From: Thermoplasmata archaeon
GTDB lineage: Archaea; Thermoplasmatota; Thermoplasmata; Halarchaeoplasmatales; Halarchaeoplasmataceae
Length of the DNA stretch: 12,806 bases
Direction: 5' to 3'
NCBI GenBank assembly: GCA_007129655.1
Contig: SKVC01000101.1
Coordinates: 1 to 12,806 of the forward strand
Part shown: positions 6,272 through 12,806 of the stretch, piece by piece
Layout: the number at the start of each line of letters is the position of its first letter
How positions within the stretch are numbered: the stretch's first letter is position 1
Position numbers and translations under genes: made by a program
Notes under the pieces: generated by a model
The model's database searches: none
Told to the model about the DNA's origin: nothing
What the model saw: only the letters and a program-made list of their open reading frames with translations

Positions 6272-7075
6272 ATGAACATCCTTCAGGCGGTTATACTTGG
6301 GATCCTCCAAGGTGTCACCGAATGGTTTCCTGTTAGTAGCTCAGGTCATTTAGTCCTGGCAAAATACTACTTGGACCTGGAACCCTCACTGAGCTTCGAC
6401 GTGTTCGTACACTTCGGAAGTGCCGCCGTTGTTTTATTGATATTCAGAAAGGAGGTACATGCAGTGATCACCGCTTTCTTCGCTGCTTTGAAGGATCTAC
6501 CTGCACAAGGCAGCTCAGCACTGATGAACACACCGGAACGCCGACTGGCCTTTTTGATAATCATAGCCAGCATACCCACAGGCATAATCGGCCTCATCGT
6601 ATCTTACTTCTACGAAGGGATCCTAAGCGAGCCGCGTACAGTTGGTATCGCACTGTTGATCACCGCAGTGGTATTACTATCAACAAGAAGCAAGGGAGGC
6701 AACAGAACAGCAAAGGACATGAACATCATTGATGCGCTGCTCGTAGGTACAATGCAAGGTATGGCGGCGGTTCCAGGTATCTCCCGTAGCGGGTTCACCA
6801 TCTCCGGCGGTCTACTAAGGGGCATAGATCGGAGAGTGGCTGTGAGATATTCATTCTTGCTCTTCCTCCCGGCGATACTGGCTGCTGGATTATTACAGGC
6901 CCGCGATATAACAGGCGATTTGGATTATTTACCCATCATCGTAGGCGTGATAACGGCCATGGTAGTCGGATACATCACCATCATCGCACTGCTTAAATTG
7001 ATAGAAAGGGGTTGGTTCCACTACTTCGCAATTTACTGTGTAACTGTAGGTGCATTCCTGATCTTGACCACATGA
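6272..7075 (+). CDS. uppP: Undecaprenyl/polyprenyl-diphosphate phosphatase, UppP/BacA family
   Basis: This integral membrane enzyme (267 residues, usual family length) removes the terminal phosphate from a C55-type polyprenyl diphosphate so that the lipid carrier can be recycled. In archaea the carrier would serve glycan transfer rather than peptidoglycan synthesis. Signature 1 is L-Q-G-V-T-E-W-F-P-V-S-S-S-G-H at 12-26, with the active-site Glu17, Ser24 and His26 region. Signature 2 is P-G-I-S-R-S-G at 168-174, containing the catalytic Arg172. Multiple hydrophobic segments (for example 43-58, 92-112, 124-137, 195-209, 220-243, 250-266) agree with a polytopic protein. All key motifs are intact. 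Neighbours give no pathway link, although two exported proteins follow. Confidence 0.92.
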   Translation: MNILQAVILGILQGVTEWFPVSSSGHLVLAKYYLDLEPSLSFDVFVHFGSAAVVLLIFRKEVHAVITAFFAALKDLPAQGSSALMNTPERRLAFLIIIASIPTGIIGLIVSYFYEGILSEPRTVGIALLITAVVLLSTRSKGGNRTAKDMNIIDALLVGTMQGMAAVPGISRSGFTISGGLLRGIDRRVAVRYSFLLFLPAILAAGLLQARDITGDLDYLPIIVGVITAMVVGYITIIALLKLIERGWFHYFAIYCVTVGAFLILTT

Positions 7076-7080
7076 AAGAG

Positions 7081-7088
7081 TTATATAA
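7081..7088 (+). promoter_or_regulatory. TATA box of the pilin-like operon
   Basis: TTATATAA is centred 25 nt before the ATG at 7110, so initiation should fall on the start codon. A T-rich run at 7093-7099 between them may also end the uppP transcript; short AAAGAG (7075-7080) and CTCTTT (7092-7097) arms flank the TATA box, but this terminator role is weakly supported. Confidence 0.65.
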
Positions 7089-7109
7089 CACCTCTTTTTC
7101 CCGGTTTCT

Positions 7110-7580
7110 ATGCGTTCCCGAGAGGACGGAATAGCCGGATTCTACGTAGACCTTCCCGCACTGCTCACCATAATGATAGGTCTGTCCATATTCACCGTAA
7201 GCATCTACAGCGCTCATGCATCATATCTGGAGAGGAGGCAGCAAGGTGAGATGTCACGGCGCTTAGATAATTTCGTTAAAGAACTTAGAAACTTTCAATA
7301 TGTAGCCAACTCACCTGGTGTTTTCGCAGCAGATAGATTATCTAATCTGAATACATCCATGATCAAAGAAACCTACCCGCCTGATACCTTAAGATTTCAT
7401 TATCGTATAGAGATCGAAGACAACAGCGGGTACCAAAAAGATCATTCTGTATCATTCGCAACTTCCGAAACACCAACTATCCGGGATGTTTACGCAAAAA
7501 GCACGTCCATAATGATAACAGAAGGTAGCGGTAGAGCACACCTTGCAAGATTGACAGTGTACATCTGGGAGGTGAGCTGA
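7110..7580 (+). CDS. Small exported pilin-like protein, first of a pair
   Basis: The product is 156 residues. The N-terminus M-R-S-R-E-D-G-I-A-G-F-Y-V-D-L-P is charged and leads into a single hydrophobic segment at about 15-33 (A-L-L-T-I-M-I-G-L-S-I-F-T-V-S-I-Y). After it comes a basic amphipathic helix (about 38-60), then a mainly beta region with strands near 88-98 (F-H-Y-R-I-E-I-E-D) and 143-155. This single-helix-plus-beta-domain plan is that of archaeal type IV pilin-like or secretion-associated pseudopilins. No exact prepilin peptidase site is recognised and I cannot name a family. It is leaderless by promoter position. Its last codons contain the ribosome-binding site of the next gene, so the two are co-translated. 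Confidence 0.7.
   Translation: MRSREDGIAGFYVDLPALLTIMIGLSIFTVSIYSAHASYLERRQQGEMSRRLDNFVKELRNFQYVANSPGVFAADRLSNLNTSMIKETYPPDTLRFHYRIEIEDNSGYQKDHSVSFATSETPTIRDVYAKSTSIMITEGSGRAHLARLTVYIWEVS
7567..7575 (+). promoter_or_regulatory. Strong Shine-Dalgarno site without a canonical start at the normal distance
   Basis: GGGAGGTGA matches the 16S rRNA 3' end very well. Seven bases after GGAGG the sequence is TGATA: the TGA stop of the upstream gene overlapping an ATA codon (7580-7582), where the common TGATG arrangement would place an ATG. The first standard start in that frame is TTG at 7610, which has its own weaker GAGGTG at 7596-7601. Confidence 0.7.
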
Positions 7581-8101
7581 TAATAAGAAACAGAAGAGGT
7601 GTATTCACTTTGTACGAAGCCGGATTGTTCTTCGTATTTCTGATAATCGCCTCTTCTATCATCTCTGCATATGCCGTCTATCCGCTGGACGATTTCAACC
7701 AACGAAGAGATCTATCTCGACACTGTGAAGAATCACGAAAGGCCATACTCAGCGCCACGGTAAAAGAGACCGGATACGTAAATAGAAACGGCGAACACGT
7801 GATACGGCAAGATATTTCGGTGAGACATCTGCTGTTGGAACAGCTTTATCTAGAAGAAAATGGAGTGCCGCGCGAGAATTTTTCGTACCCGGATGATATA
7901 CGCCGCTTAGCCAACGGCCATTTTAGATACAACTGGATAATACGTGCTTCATCGCAAGAAGATCTTATCATCGGTAATAACGGTTTGATAGAAGACGTAA
8001 ACGAAATGCACAGAGTCACCTCGGCGACCGTAACATCTTCGTCGTGGGAGGAAGAGGGACCGGACGGTAAAGTAGAGATAACACTGTACCTCTACGAATA
8101 A
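7580..8101 (+). CDS. Small exported pilin-like protein, second of a pair; start uncertain (ATA 7580 or TTG 7610)
   Basis: From TTG at 7610 the product is 163 residues; from ATA at 7580 it is 173. The extra ten residues include R-N-R-R-G-V-F-T in front of L-Y-E-A-G-L-F-F and a hydrophobic helix through S-A-Y-A-V-Y-P. A basic, Gly-ended leader, then six residues later a Glu at the head of the helix, resembles class III signal peptides of archaeal pilin-like proteins (the R-G-Q-A-Y-T-L-E pattern I recall from haloarchaeal DUF proteins). This argues that the longer form is biological. The rest is soluble with helical and beta stretches, including S-W-E-E-E-G-P-D-G near the C-terminus. The function is unknown. 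It is coupled to the upstream protein and probably forms a complex or filament with it. It ends in TAA, 37 bp before coaBC. Confidence 0.65.
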   Translation: MIRNRRGVFTLYEAGLFFVFLIIASSIISAYAVYPLDDFNQRRDLSRHCEESRKAILSATVKETGYVNRNGEHVIRQDISVRHLLLEQLYLEENGVPRENFSYPDDIRRLANGHFRYNWIIRASSQEDLIIGNNGLIEDVNEMHRVTSATVTSSSWEEEGPDGKVEITLYLYE

Positions 8102-8107
8102 CGGAAA

Positions 8108-8117
8108 CTATTATAAC
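8108..8117 (+). promoter_or_regulatory. TATA box of the coaBC-pok operon
   Basis: CTATTATAAC is centred about 26 nt upstream of the ATG at 8139, predicting a leaderless message starting at the coaBC start codon. Confidence 0.65.
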
Positions 8118-8138
8118 GAGAACCACAAATATTGCAGT

Positions 8139-9317
8139 ATGCATCCTTCGGATCATCTAAGAGAATCTAAAGGTACGGACTTAAAGGGAAAGAAGATAGT
8201 ACTCGGCATCACCGGTAGCATCGCCGCGGTAGAGTGCGTTAAACTGATACGTGAATTGATACGTGAAGGCGCCCATGTACGCTGCGTCATGACCGAAGCA
8301 GCTCAAACGATAGTACATCCATGGGCCATCGAGTTCGCCTGCGGTCGTCCGGTGACAACAGAGATAACAGGCATGGTAGAACACGTATCGATGTGCGGAA
8401 ACGTCCCGGATAAAGCTGATCTATATATGATAGCTCCGGCCACTGCCAACACAGTATCTAAGATAGCCATGGGAATCGACGACACACCGGTGACCACCTT
8501 CGCAACCACCGCCATAGGCTCCGGAATCCCTATCATCATCGTACCGGCCATGCACAAGAGCATGTACGAACACCCTATCGTGATCGACAACATAGAACGG
8601 CTGAAATCTTTAGGAATTAATTTTGTGGGTCCAAACGTCGCTGAAGGAACAGCTAAAGTAGCCTCCAACGCTCAAATAGTCGACGAAGTTGTTCGAGTCC
8701 TAGACGGAAGGATGGAGGGACTCAGTATCACAGTTGTAACAGGTAGAACACAGGAACCCATAGACACCATGCGTGTGATCACTAATCGGGCTACCGGCAG
8801 AAGTGGAGTCGAGTTGGCCAAAAGAGCATACCGCAGAGGAGCCGATGTTGAATTATGGTACGGTAATGTTACATGTGACGTTCCGGATTGGATCCCGAGT
8901 CGGCAGTTCGATGCATTAGAAGATATCATGAAGATGAGTAAAGACTTGTCTGGGATCGTCGTCGTTCCCGCCGCACTATCCGATTTCGGTGTTAAAGAGG
9001 TGGGAAGAGAGAAAATATCATCGTCGGAATCTATAGAAATCGCTCTTGAGCCCATGCCCAAGTTCATCGATAAGATACGTGATAAAGCCGACCTATTAGT
9101 CGCTTACAAAGCGGTCGATACTAGAGACGAGGCCATGGAAAAAGCAGAAGAAATGCTCGCTCAGAATCGAGCCGACATAGTGATAGCCAATTCACTCAAA
9201 GATGTAAAAGATGGGACTAATCGTATATACATACCAACGGAAGGCAAATGGTACGAAGGCAGAAAAAGAGATCTAGCAGATCGTGTTCTCGATAGCATCG
9301 AGGATATAATCCCATGA
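8139..9317 (+). CDS. coaBC: Bifunctional phosphopantothenoylcysteine decarboxylase / phosphopantothenate-cysteine ligase
   Basis: The cytosolic 392-residue fusion performs two successive CoA-biosynthesis steps: ligating cysteine to 4'-phosphopantothenate (CoaB), then FMN-dependent decarboxylation to 4'-phosphopantetheine (CoaC). The CoaC half is N-terminal: flavin-binding G-I-T-G-S-I-A-A at 23-30, active-site His82 (E-H-V), A-P-A-T-A-N at 99-104, and P-A-M-H-K-S-M-Y at 136-143. The CoaB half begins near 196: T-G-R-T-Q-E-P-I-D (201-209), I-T-N-R-A-T-G-R-S-G (214-223), P-A-A-L-S-D-F (277-283) and a likely catalytic Lys around 292. His139 stands where bacterial enzymes have the Asn of P-x-M-N; from memory archaeal homologues share this His. 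The M-H-P start also matches the archaeal family. Its stop overlaps the next start (ATGA), so it is translationally coupled to pantoate kinase. Confidence 0.93.
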   Translation: MHPSDHLRESKGTDLKGKKIVLGITGSIAAVECVKLIRELIREGAHVRCVMTEAAQTIVHPWAIEFACGRPVTTEITGMVEHVSMCGNVPDKADLYMIAPATANTVSKIAMGIDDTPVTTFATTAIGSGIPIIIVPAMHKSMYEHPIVIDNIERLKSLGINFVGPNVAEGTAKVASNAQIVDEVVRVLDGRMEGLSITVVTGRTQEPIDTMRVITNRATGRSGVELAKRAYRRGADVELWYGNVTCDVPDWIPSRQFDALEDIMKMSKDLSGIVVVPAALSDFGVKEVGREKISSSESIEIALEPMPKFIDKIRDKADLLVAYKAVDTRDEAMEKAEEMLAQNRADIVIANSLKDVKDGTNRIYIPTEGKWYEGRKRDLADRVLDSIEDIIP

Positions 9318-10159
9318 CATCCAAAGCCTTCTGTCCGGCACATGTGACCGGATTCTTTACCGTATCCGAACACCATTTTCAATTGGAAAAAGTAGGTTCC
9401 AGAGGTGCAGGTTTTTCTTTAGATATGGGAGCATATACCGAAGTTGATGTAGGAGGCAATGATTGGGAAATAACGGTAAATGGTGAAAAAAGCTCTTTTC
9501 TATTAGTAGAGAAAGTGCTAGGAAATTTTGCACCTGGAGGTCGAGTAAAGATAAATACCGATGTCCCTTTCAGTCAAGGTCTAGGTATGAGCGGAGCCTG
9601 TGCTTTATCAGCCGGCTTGGCCGTATGTGCTGAGACCGGCGGAGAAAAGGAGGAAGCGATAAGGCAAGCCCACAATGCAGAAGTATTCTGTCGCACCGGA
9701 CTCGGCGACGTGATCGCTCAATCTATCGGTGGTTTCGAGGTACGGCTCAAAGAAGGATTACCACCCTATGGAAAAATACAAAAAACAGAGATCGAAAAGG
9801 AAATAGTGATCGCTATAATGGGACAACCTTTGATTACTACCAATGTTCTCACCGATGCAGGATTGAGTGAATGGATCAGGATGATCGGCGGTGAATGCAT
9901 GGATAAATTTTTACCGGAAAACGGATTCGACAGATTCCTAGATATCTCTTACCACTTTGCAGAGGAAACTAAGTTCGTTAAAGGCCCTGTAAGAAAAGCC
10001 TTCCAGGTAGCCGATCAATACGGTAAAGGAAGTATGTGCATGATCGGTAACTCTGTGTTCTTCGTAGGTGATACGGATAAATTATACGAAGTACTTTCAG
10101 AAGTAACAGATCGTGTATTCGTAGCTAATATCGATAACCAGGGTGCTAGACTCATCTAG
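9314..10159 (+). CDS. Pantoate kinase (archaeal, GHMP family)
   Basis: Archaea make phosphopantothenate by first phosphorylating pantoate with ATP (this enzyme) and then joining beta-alanine with phosphopantothenate synthetase. The 281-residue product carries the family's N-terminal A-F-C-P-A-H-V-T-G-F-F (5-15) and G-S-R-G-A-G-F-S-L (28-36). The GHMP ATP-binding loop is P-F-S-Q-G-L-G-M-S-G-A-C-A-L-S (85-99). T-G-L-G-D-V-I-A-Q-S-I-G-G-F-E-V-R is at 128-144, and the third GHMP motif G-K-G-S-M-C-M-I-G-N-S-V-F at 237-249. Its ATG overlaps the coaBC stop by four bases, which supports a CoA assignment over other GHMP sugar kinases. The usual partner synthetase gene is absent from the window. The 3' end overlaps the opposing DUF357 gene by 8 bp. 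Confidence 0.9.
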   Translation: MTSKAFCPAHVTGFFTVSEHHFQLEKVGSRGAGFSLDMGAYTEVDVGGNDWEITVNGEKSSFLLVEKVLGNFAPGGRVKINTDVPFSQGLGMSGACALSAGLAVCAETGGEKEEAIRQAHNAEVFCRTGLGDVIAQSIGGFEVRLKEGLPPYGKIQKTEIEKEIVIAIMGQPLITTNVLTDAGLSEWIRMIGGECMDKFLPENGFDRFLDISYHFAEETKFVKGPVRKAFQVADQYGKGSMCMIGNSVFFVGDTDKLYEVLSEVTDRVFVANIDNQGARLI

Positions 10160-10436
10160 CCAGTGTAAAAAGCTCGTGGTCGCCACCGGTATCGAATAGC
10201 CCAAAGCGGGCACCGGCATCCAGCCATCCGTGGGCGTAGTTTACACAGGCAAATGCGTTGTCTATATTGCCCTTTTCGTAAAAATGTACCGCATCGTCAT
10301 AATAGGATACAACCATCTCTAAAAAATCCTTTGCGATAGGATATAGGTGAGAATGTTCCGGGGCGATTATCTTGACCTTCTCCATAGCCTTTTTTGTTTT
10401 ATCTAGATAATCGTCCATACGTTCTTCAGACACCAT
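10152..10436 (-). CDS. DUF357 family protein
   Basis: The product is a 94-residue, mostly helical soluble protein. The central Y-Y-D-D-A-V-H-F-Y-E-K-G-N-I-D-N-A-F-A, running into V-N-Y-A-H-G-W-L-D-A-G and R-F-G-L-F-D (residues about 45-82), is the hallmark of the archaeal DUF357 family. No biochemical role is established to my knowledge. It starts 2 nt after the stop of the HerA-type ATPase, with a G-rich AAGGTGGT ribosome-site-like sequence in the end of that gene, so it is translated from the same message. An accessory function to that ATPase is possible but inferred. Convergent with pantoate kinase. Confidence 0.85.
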   Translation of the reverse strand: MVSEERMDDYLDKTKKAMEKVKIIAPEHSHLYPIAKDFLEMVVSYYDDAVHFYEKGNIDNAFACVNYAHGWLDAGARFGLFDTGGDHELFTLAR

Positions 10437-10438
10437 AC

Positions 10439-11935
10439 TTAAACCACCTTGATAGACTCGCCGCCATCCTGTGATTCTCTAGGCCGTACATCTATTATAA
10501 GCGGTTCCGAAAGTCCTCCGCCCGAGACGATCGCTTCCCCAACAGGGAGACGCTGAATCTCTTCTGTCATGTCCTTGGTTATACCTTCGACTGAGGATTC
10601 GATAGCCCGTAGATCGTTGGGGTTGGTAACTTTGAGAATTATCTGTGTATTACATTGACTGAGCACGTTCTTATCAACCTTAGCGGCTCGCTGTGTTATA
10701 AGAGCTAATCCCAAACCGAATTTTCTTCCCTCGCTGGCGATGGTCTGGAATATCTCCGAAGATTCGATCTTACCCTGTTGAGGGCAGAAGTTATGTGCCT
10801 CTTCTGCAAAAAGCATCATGGGAGGTATCTTATTCCTCTTTCTAAGTTCGAAGAGTGCGGTGCACAGTCGGTTCACCACGAATCCTTGTACATCCGGTGG
10901 CGTTCCTTTAAGATTGACAATCGAAGTCTTTCCCTTCTGGACTATTTCGTCCATCCTTGTACCTTCCGGAGAGAAAAGTCCCTTACTGTCGAGGTCCTCC
11001 AGATTGCGTATCATGCTGCTCATATCATCTTCTTCGTTCTTCTTGAGCAATTGAATTAGATCCGGTATTCCATAGTATCCTTTCAAAGCTTCTAATCTGG
11101 AGGTTGCTGCTTCCAGAGCGGTTTTATTGGATTTAGTTTTAGACATACCCATCATATCGAGCAGTTCGATAGCCCTCATGTTCTTGAAAGTAAAGTTCAA
11201 CGGTCTGGAACCAGGATTTATCTCAGGATTTGGTGAAAACTCTGTCATTATGTCCCCGAAACCATGGGGTTTGACGTCAAAATCATTAGAAGGGTCAACG
11301 TTACCCGGTCTGGCCATGGAAGAATATTCGCCATGAGGGTCCAATATGACCATGGTTACATCGTGTTTCATCATCTCTTCTATGACTACACCTGTGGTGT
11401 AACTCTTACCGCTTCCAGTCTTTGCCAGTACTGATAAATGCTTTTGTGCGATGGAATTGATATTCAATGAAACCGGTATATCATGGCCCTGGAGTTTACC
11501 GATGTACGCACCGGTAGAATCGTTCTTCAGGCCTAAGACGTCTCTTATGAGCTTTTCATCTGCAAGTAATATCTTTTCTCCGGCTCTAAAAGGATTGCCT
11601 GGTATTTTCAATAGTCCTCTGGAATCACGATAACCGATGACATGGATGTGTCCTACCATGGTCTCCTCTATCTCTACATCTTTACCTTCCGATAGTTCCA
11701 TAGCCTTTTCGATAGAGACGTTGGTTTTTCTCTCTATTTGATCTATCTGTCCGAGAACTAGACCTGCCGTAGGATGATCTATCATAACGTACTCGCCCTT
11801 GTCGGCAGGATTACAAATATTACACTGTAAAGAAGTGCTTCCAACATCACCAAAGGTAATTCCGACTAATCCTTCCTCGGCCTCTTGGACTTCTTCTGCG
11901 GGGTCTTCCATCTCCGTCAGACACATCCCATCCAT
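10439..11935 (-). CDS. herA: HerA-type hexameric DNA translocase/helicase (DUF87 family)
   Basis: The product is 498 residues, the normal HerA length. An N-terminal beta-barrel (HAS-barrel-like) domain covers about 20-125. The RecA-like motor follows: Walker A A-K-T-G-S-G-K-S at 171-178, I-L-D-P-H-G-E-Y at 197-204, Walker B M-M-L-F-A-E-E-A-H-N at 373-382, and the motif I-T-Q-R-A-A-K-V (413-420) leading to the conserved C-N-T-Q-I-I-L-K (428-435). HerA rings with NurA nuclease act in DNA double-strand-break end resection with Mre11-Rad50. None of nurA, mre11 or rad50 is in this window. Other archaeal HerA-like ATPases exist, so the exact paralogue is not certain. A TATA element about 24 nt upstream sets a leaderless start. 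All catalytic motifs are intact. Confidence 0.85.
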   Translation of the reverse strand: MDGMCLTEMEDPAEEVQEAEEGLVGITFGDVGSTSLQCNICNPADKGEYVMIDHPTAGLVLGQIDQIERKTNVSIEKAMELSEGKDVEIEETMVGHIHVIGYRDSRGLLKIPGNPFRAGEKILLADEKLIRDVLGLKNDSTGAYIGKLQGHDIPVSLNINSIAQKHLSVLAKTGSGKSYTTGVVIEEMMKHDVTMVILDPHGEYSSMARPGNVDPSNDFDVKPHGFGDIMTEFSPNPEINPGSRPLNFTFKNMRAIELLDMMGMSKTKSNKTALEAATSRLEALKGYYGIPDLIQLLKKNEEDDMSSMIRNLEDLDSKGLFSPEGTRMDEIVQKGKTSIVNLKGTPPDVQGFVVNRLCTALFELRKRNKIPPMMLFAEEAHNFCPQQGKIESSEIFQTIASEGRKFGLGLALITQRAAKVDKNVLSQCNTQIILKVTNPNDLRAIESSVEGITKDMTEEIQRLPVGEAIVSGGGLSEPLIIDVRPRESQDGGESIKVV

Positions 11936-11953
11936 AGACTTAAAAGGATGTAC

Positions 11954-11963
11954 TAATTAAAAA
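11954..11963 (-). promoter_or_regulatory. TATA box of the HerA-DUF357 operon
   Basis: The minus strand reads TTTTTAATTA, centred about 24 nt before the ATG at 11935. It lies in the 38-bp gap after the Mth938-like gene, so the operon has its own promoter. Confidence 0.55.
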
Positions 11964-11973
11964 GATTTACCCT

Positions 11974-12324
11974 TCAACATGTAAGATGAAACGCACCTGC
12001 AACTTTGATATCTTTATCTAAGGCCAGATTGTATTTTTTACATGCTTTATTGGTAGGATACGACTCAATTTCGAAATCGACCTTTTCATCGATGTCTGAC
12101 GATACCCTCATACGACCACTATTTCCAGTACCGATTATCAGTAGATCCGGTCCGTAATCTATCACTTTTTGTAGATCATCAATGTTCAATCGATGCCCTT
12201 CTTTCCTCCACCAACCGCTTTTTACCATCTTACCGAGTAGCACTACATCATCTTTGTAGGTTTGACCATCTATGACGATATCCCCGAAGGAGTACTTTTC
12301 TATATATCTCGATGGCATATACAT
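11974..12324 (-). CDS. Mth938-like domain protein (NDUFAF3-related family)
   Basis: The product is 116 residues and comprises essentially one Mth938-like alpha/beta domain. Y-S-F-G-D-I-V-I-D-G-Q-T-Y (10-22) opens the domain. W-W-R-K-E-G-H-R-L follows, then G-P-D-L-L-I-I-G-T-G-N-S-G near 54-66, and the family's closing A-G-A-F-H-L-T-C at the C-terminus. The structure of MTH938 and the relation to mitochondrial complex I assembly factor NDUFAF3 are known; a biochemical activity in archaea is not. The annotated ATG is at the predicted transcription start, and an ATG two codons later is also possible. It is divergent from the fructose bisphosphate aldolase/phosphatase gene, with an 86-bp shared promoter region. 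Confidence 0.85.
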   Translation of the reverse strand: MYMPSRYIEKYSFGDIVIDGQTYKDDVVLLGKMVKSGWWRKEGHRLNIDDLQKVIDYGPDLLIIGTGNSGRMRVSSDIDEKVDFEIESYPTNKACKKYNLALDKDIKVAGAFHLTC

Positions 12325-12343
12325 TCATATCAAACACAAGACC

Positions 12344-12351
12344 TAAAAAAG
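12344..12351 (-). promoter_or_regulatory. TATA-like element of the Mth938-like gene
   Basis: The minus strand reads CTTTTTTA, centred about 24 nt before the ATG at 12324, consistent with a leaderless transcript. Confidence 0.5.
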
Positions 12352-12370
12352 TTTGCACTAATCGATAGAC

Positions 12371-12378
12371 TTTTATTC
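12371..12378 (+). promoter_or_regulatory. TATA-like element of the aldolase/phosphatase gene
   Basis: TTTTATTC is centred about 36 nt before the ATG at 12411, giving a leader of about 12 nt. AAGGGAT at 12400-12406 may act as a weak Shine-Dalgarno site. Confidence 0.5.
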
Positions 12379-12410
12379 AACCCTTTGATAGCACCCTACA
12401 AGGGATAAAA

Positions 12411-12806
12411 ATGAGCAAAACAACATTCAGTGCAATCAAAGCGGATGTGGGTGGCTTTCCCGGACACGCGACGGTTCACCCCAAATTGATAGAGACGGCG
12501 GAGAAAAACCTCAAAGGTAGTGAAATCCTTTTGGACTACCATGTTACCCACTGTGGTGACGACCTAGAACTACTGATGACTCATCGAGAAGGTGAAGATT
12601 CGGATGAGGTACATTCTTTAGCTTGGGACACGTTCAAGAAGGCTACCGAAGTCGCCAAAAAATTAGGACTTTACGGTGCAGGACAAGATCTTCTCTCAGA
12701 TGCATTTTCAGGCAATATAAAAGGTATGGGTCCTGGGATAGCAGAGATGGAATTCACCGAAAGGAAGGCGGAACCAATCGTTGCCTTTATGATGGATAAG
12801 ACAGAA
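12411..12806 (+). CDS. fbp: Fructose-1,6-bisphosphate aldolase/phosphatase, N-terminal part
   Basis: The first 132 codons are present; the gene continues beyond the window, where the family is about 370-400 residues. The enzyme is the ancestral bifunctional gluconeogenic catalyst. It condenses dihydroxyacetone phosphate with glyceraldehyde 3-phosphate and then hydrolyses the product to fructose 6-phosphate, in the cytoplasm with Mg2+. Visible family features are I-K-A-D-V-G (9-14) with metal ligand Asp12, G-H (18-19) with His19, H-C-G-D-D (47-51) with metal ligands Asp50 and Asp51, G-L-Y-G-A-G-Q-D (86-93) with Gln92, S-D-A-F-S-G-N (96-102), and A-F-M-M-D-K-T-E near the truncation with Asp129. 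All agree with the known Sulfolobus-type enzyme. The Schiff-base lysine lies downstream of the window. Indicates a gluconeogenic archaeon. Confidence 0.95.
   Translation, partial: MSKTTFSAIKADVGGFPGHATVHPKLIETAEKNLKGSEILLDYHVTHCGDDLELLMTHREGEDSDEVHSLAWDTFKKATEVAKKLGLYGAGQDLLSDAFSGNIKGMGPGIAEMEFTERKAEPIVAFMMDKTE

Noticed and set aside
7075..7099. AAAGAG ... CTCTTT arms followed by T residues as a uppP terminator
   Set aside because: Only a 6-bp weak stem enclosing the next gene's TATA box; mentioned under that promoter but not called as a terminator.
8303..8668. 121-codon minus-strand open frame opposite coaBC
   Set aside because: Antisense shadow of a gene with intact catalytic motifs; no promoter or domain support.

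Overview
The window looks like a piece of an archaeal chromosome, most likely euryarchaeal and possibly Thermoplasmatota-like; the lineage is an inference. Archaeal markers are the bifunctional fructose-1,6-bisphosphate aldolase/phosphatase, pantoate kinase, a fused CoaB/CoaC of archaeal type, a HerA-type hexameric ATPase and a DUF357 protein. At least seven genes have a TATA-like box centred about 23-28 nt upstream of the start codon, so their mRNAs should be leaderless or nearly so. Shine-Dalgarno sites appear mainly inside operons.

Left part (1-5122, all minus strand): the N-terminus of a ribbon-helix-helix (RHH) regulator with a perfect palindrome at its promoter; a 5'-truncated beta-propeller (PQQ-like) remnant with a C-terminal membrane anchor; a membrane protein with a fibronectin type III ectodomain; and a 1019-residue secreted mosaic protein. 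The mosaic protein combines a propeller-like N-terminus, an AT-rich inserted segment, two nearly identical CARDB repeats, an Asp-rich linker and a Cys-containing C-terminal module. This is a cell-surface region and the most unusual part of the window. Position 5123-5323 is a divergent promoter region with a tetranucleotide microsatellite and a dyad over the TATA box.

Central part (5324-10159, plus strand): a two-domain GNAT acetyltransferase, an UppP/BacA polyprenyl-diphosphate phosphatase, two small exported pilin-like proteins in one operon, and a coenzyme A operon (coaBC overlapping pantoate kinase by ATGA). Pantoate kinase makes phosphopantoate. Phosphopantothenate synthetase, which is not in the window, links it to beta-alanine, and CoaBC then converts phosphopantothenate to phosphopantetheine.

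Right part (10152-12806): a minus-strand HerA-DUF357 operon ends tail-to-tail with the CoA operon, overlapping it by 8 bp. It is followed by a minus-strand Mth938-like protein, and then by the divergent, window-truncated gluconeogenic fructose bisphosphate aldolase/phosphatase. No tRNA, rRNA, CRISPR array or complete insertion sequence was seen.
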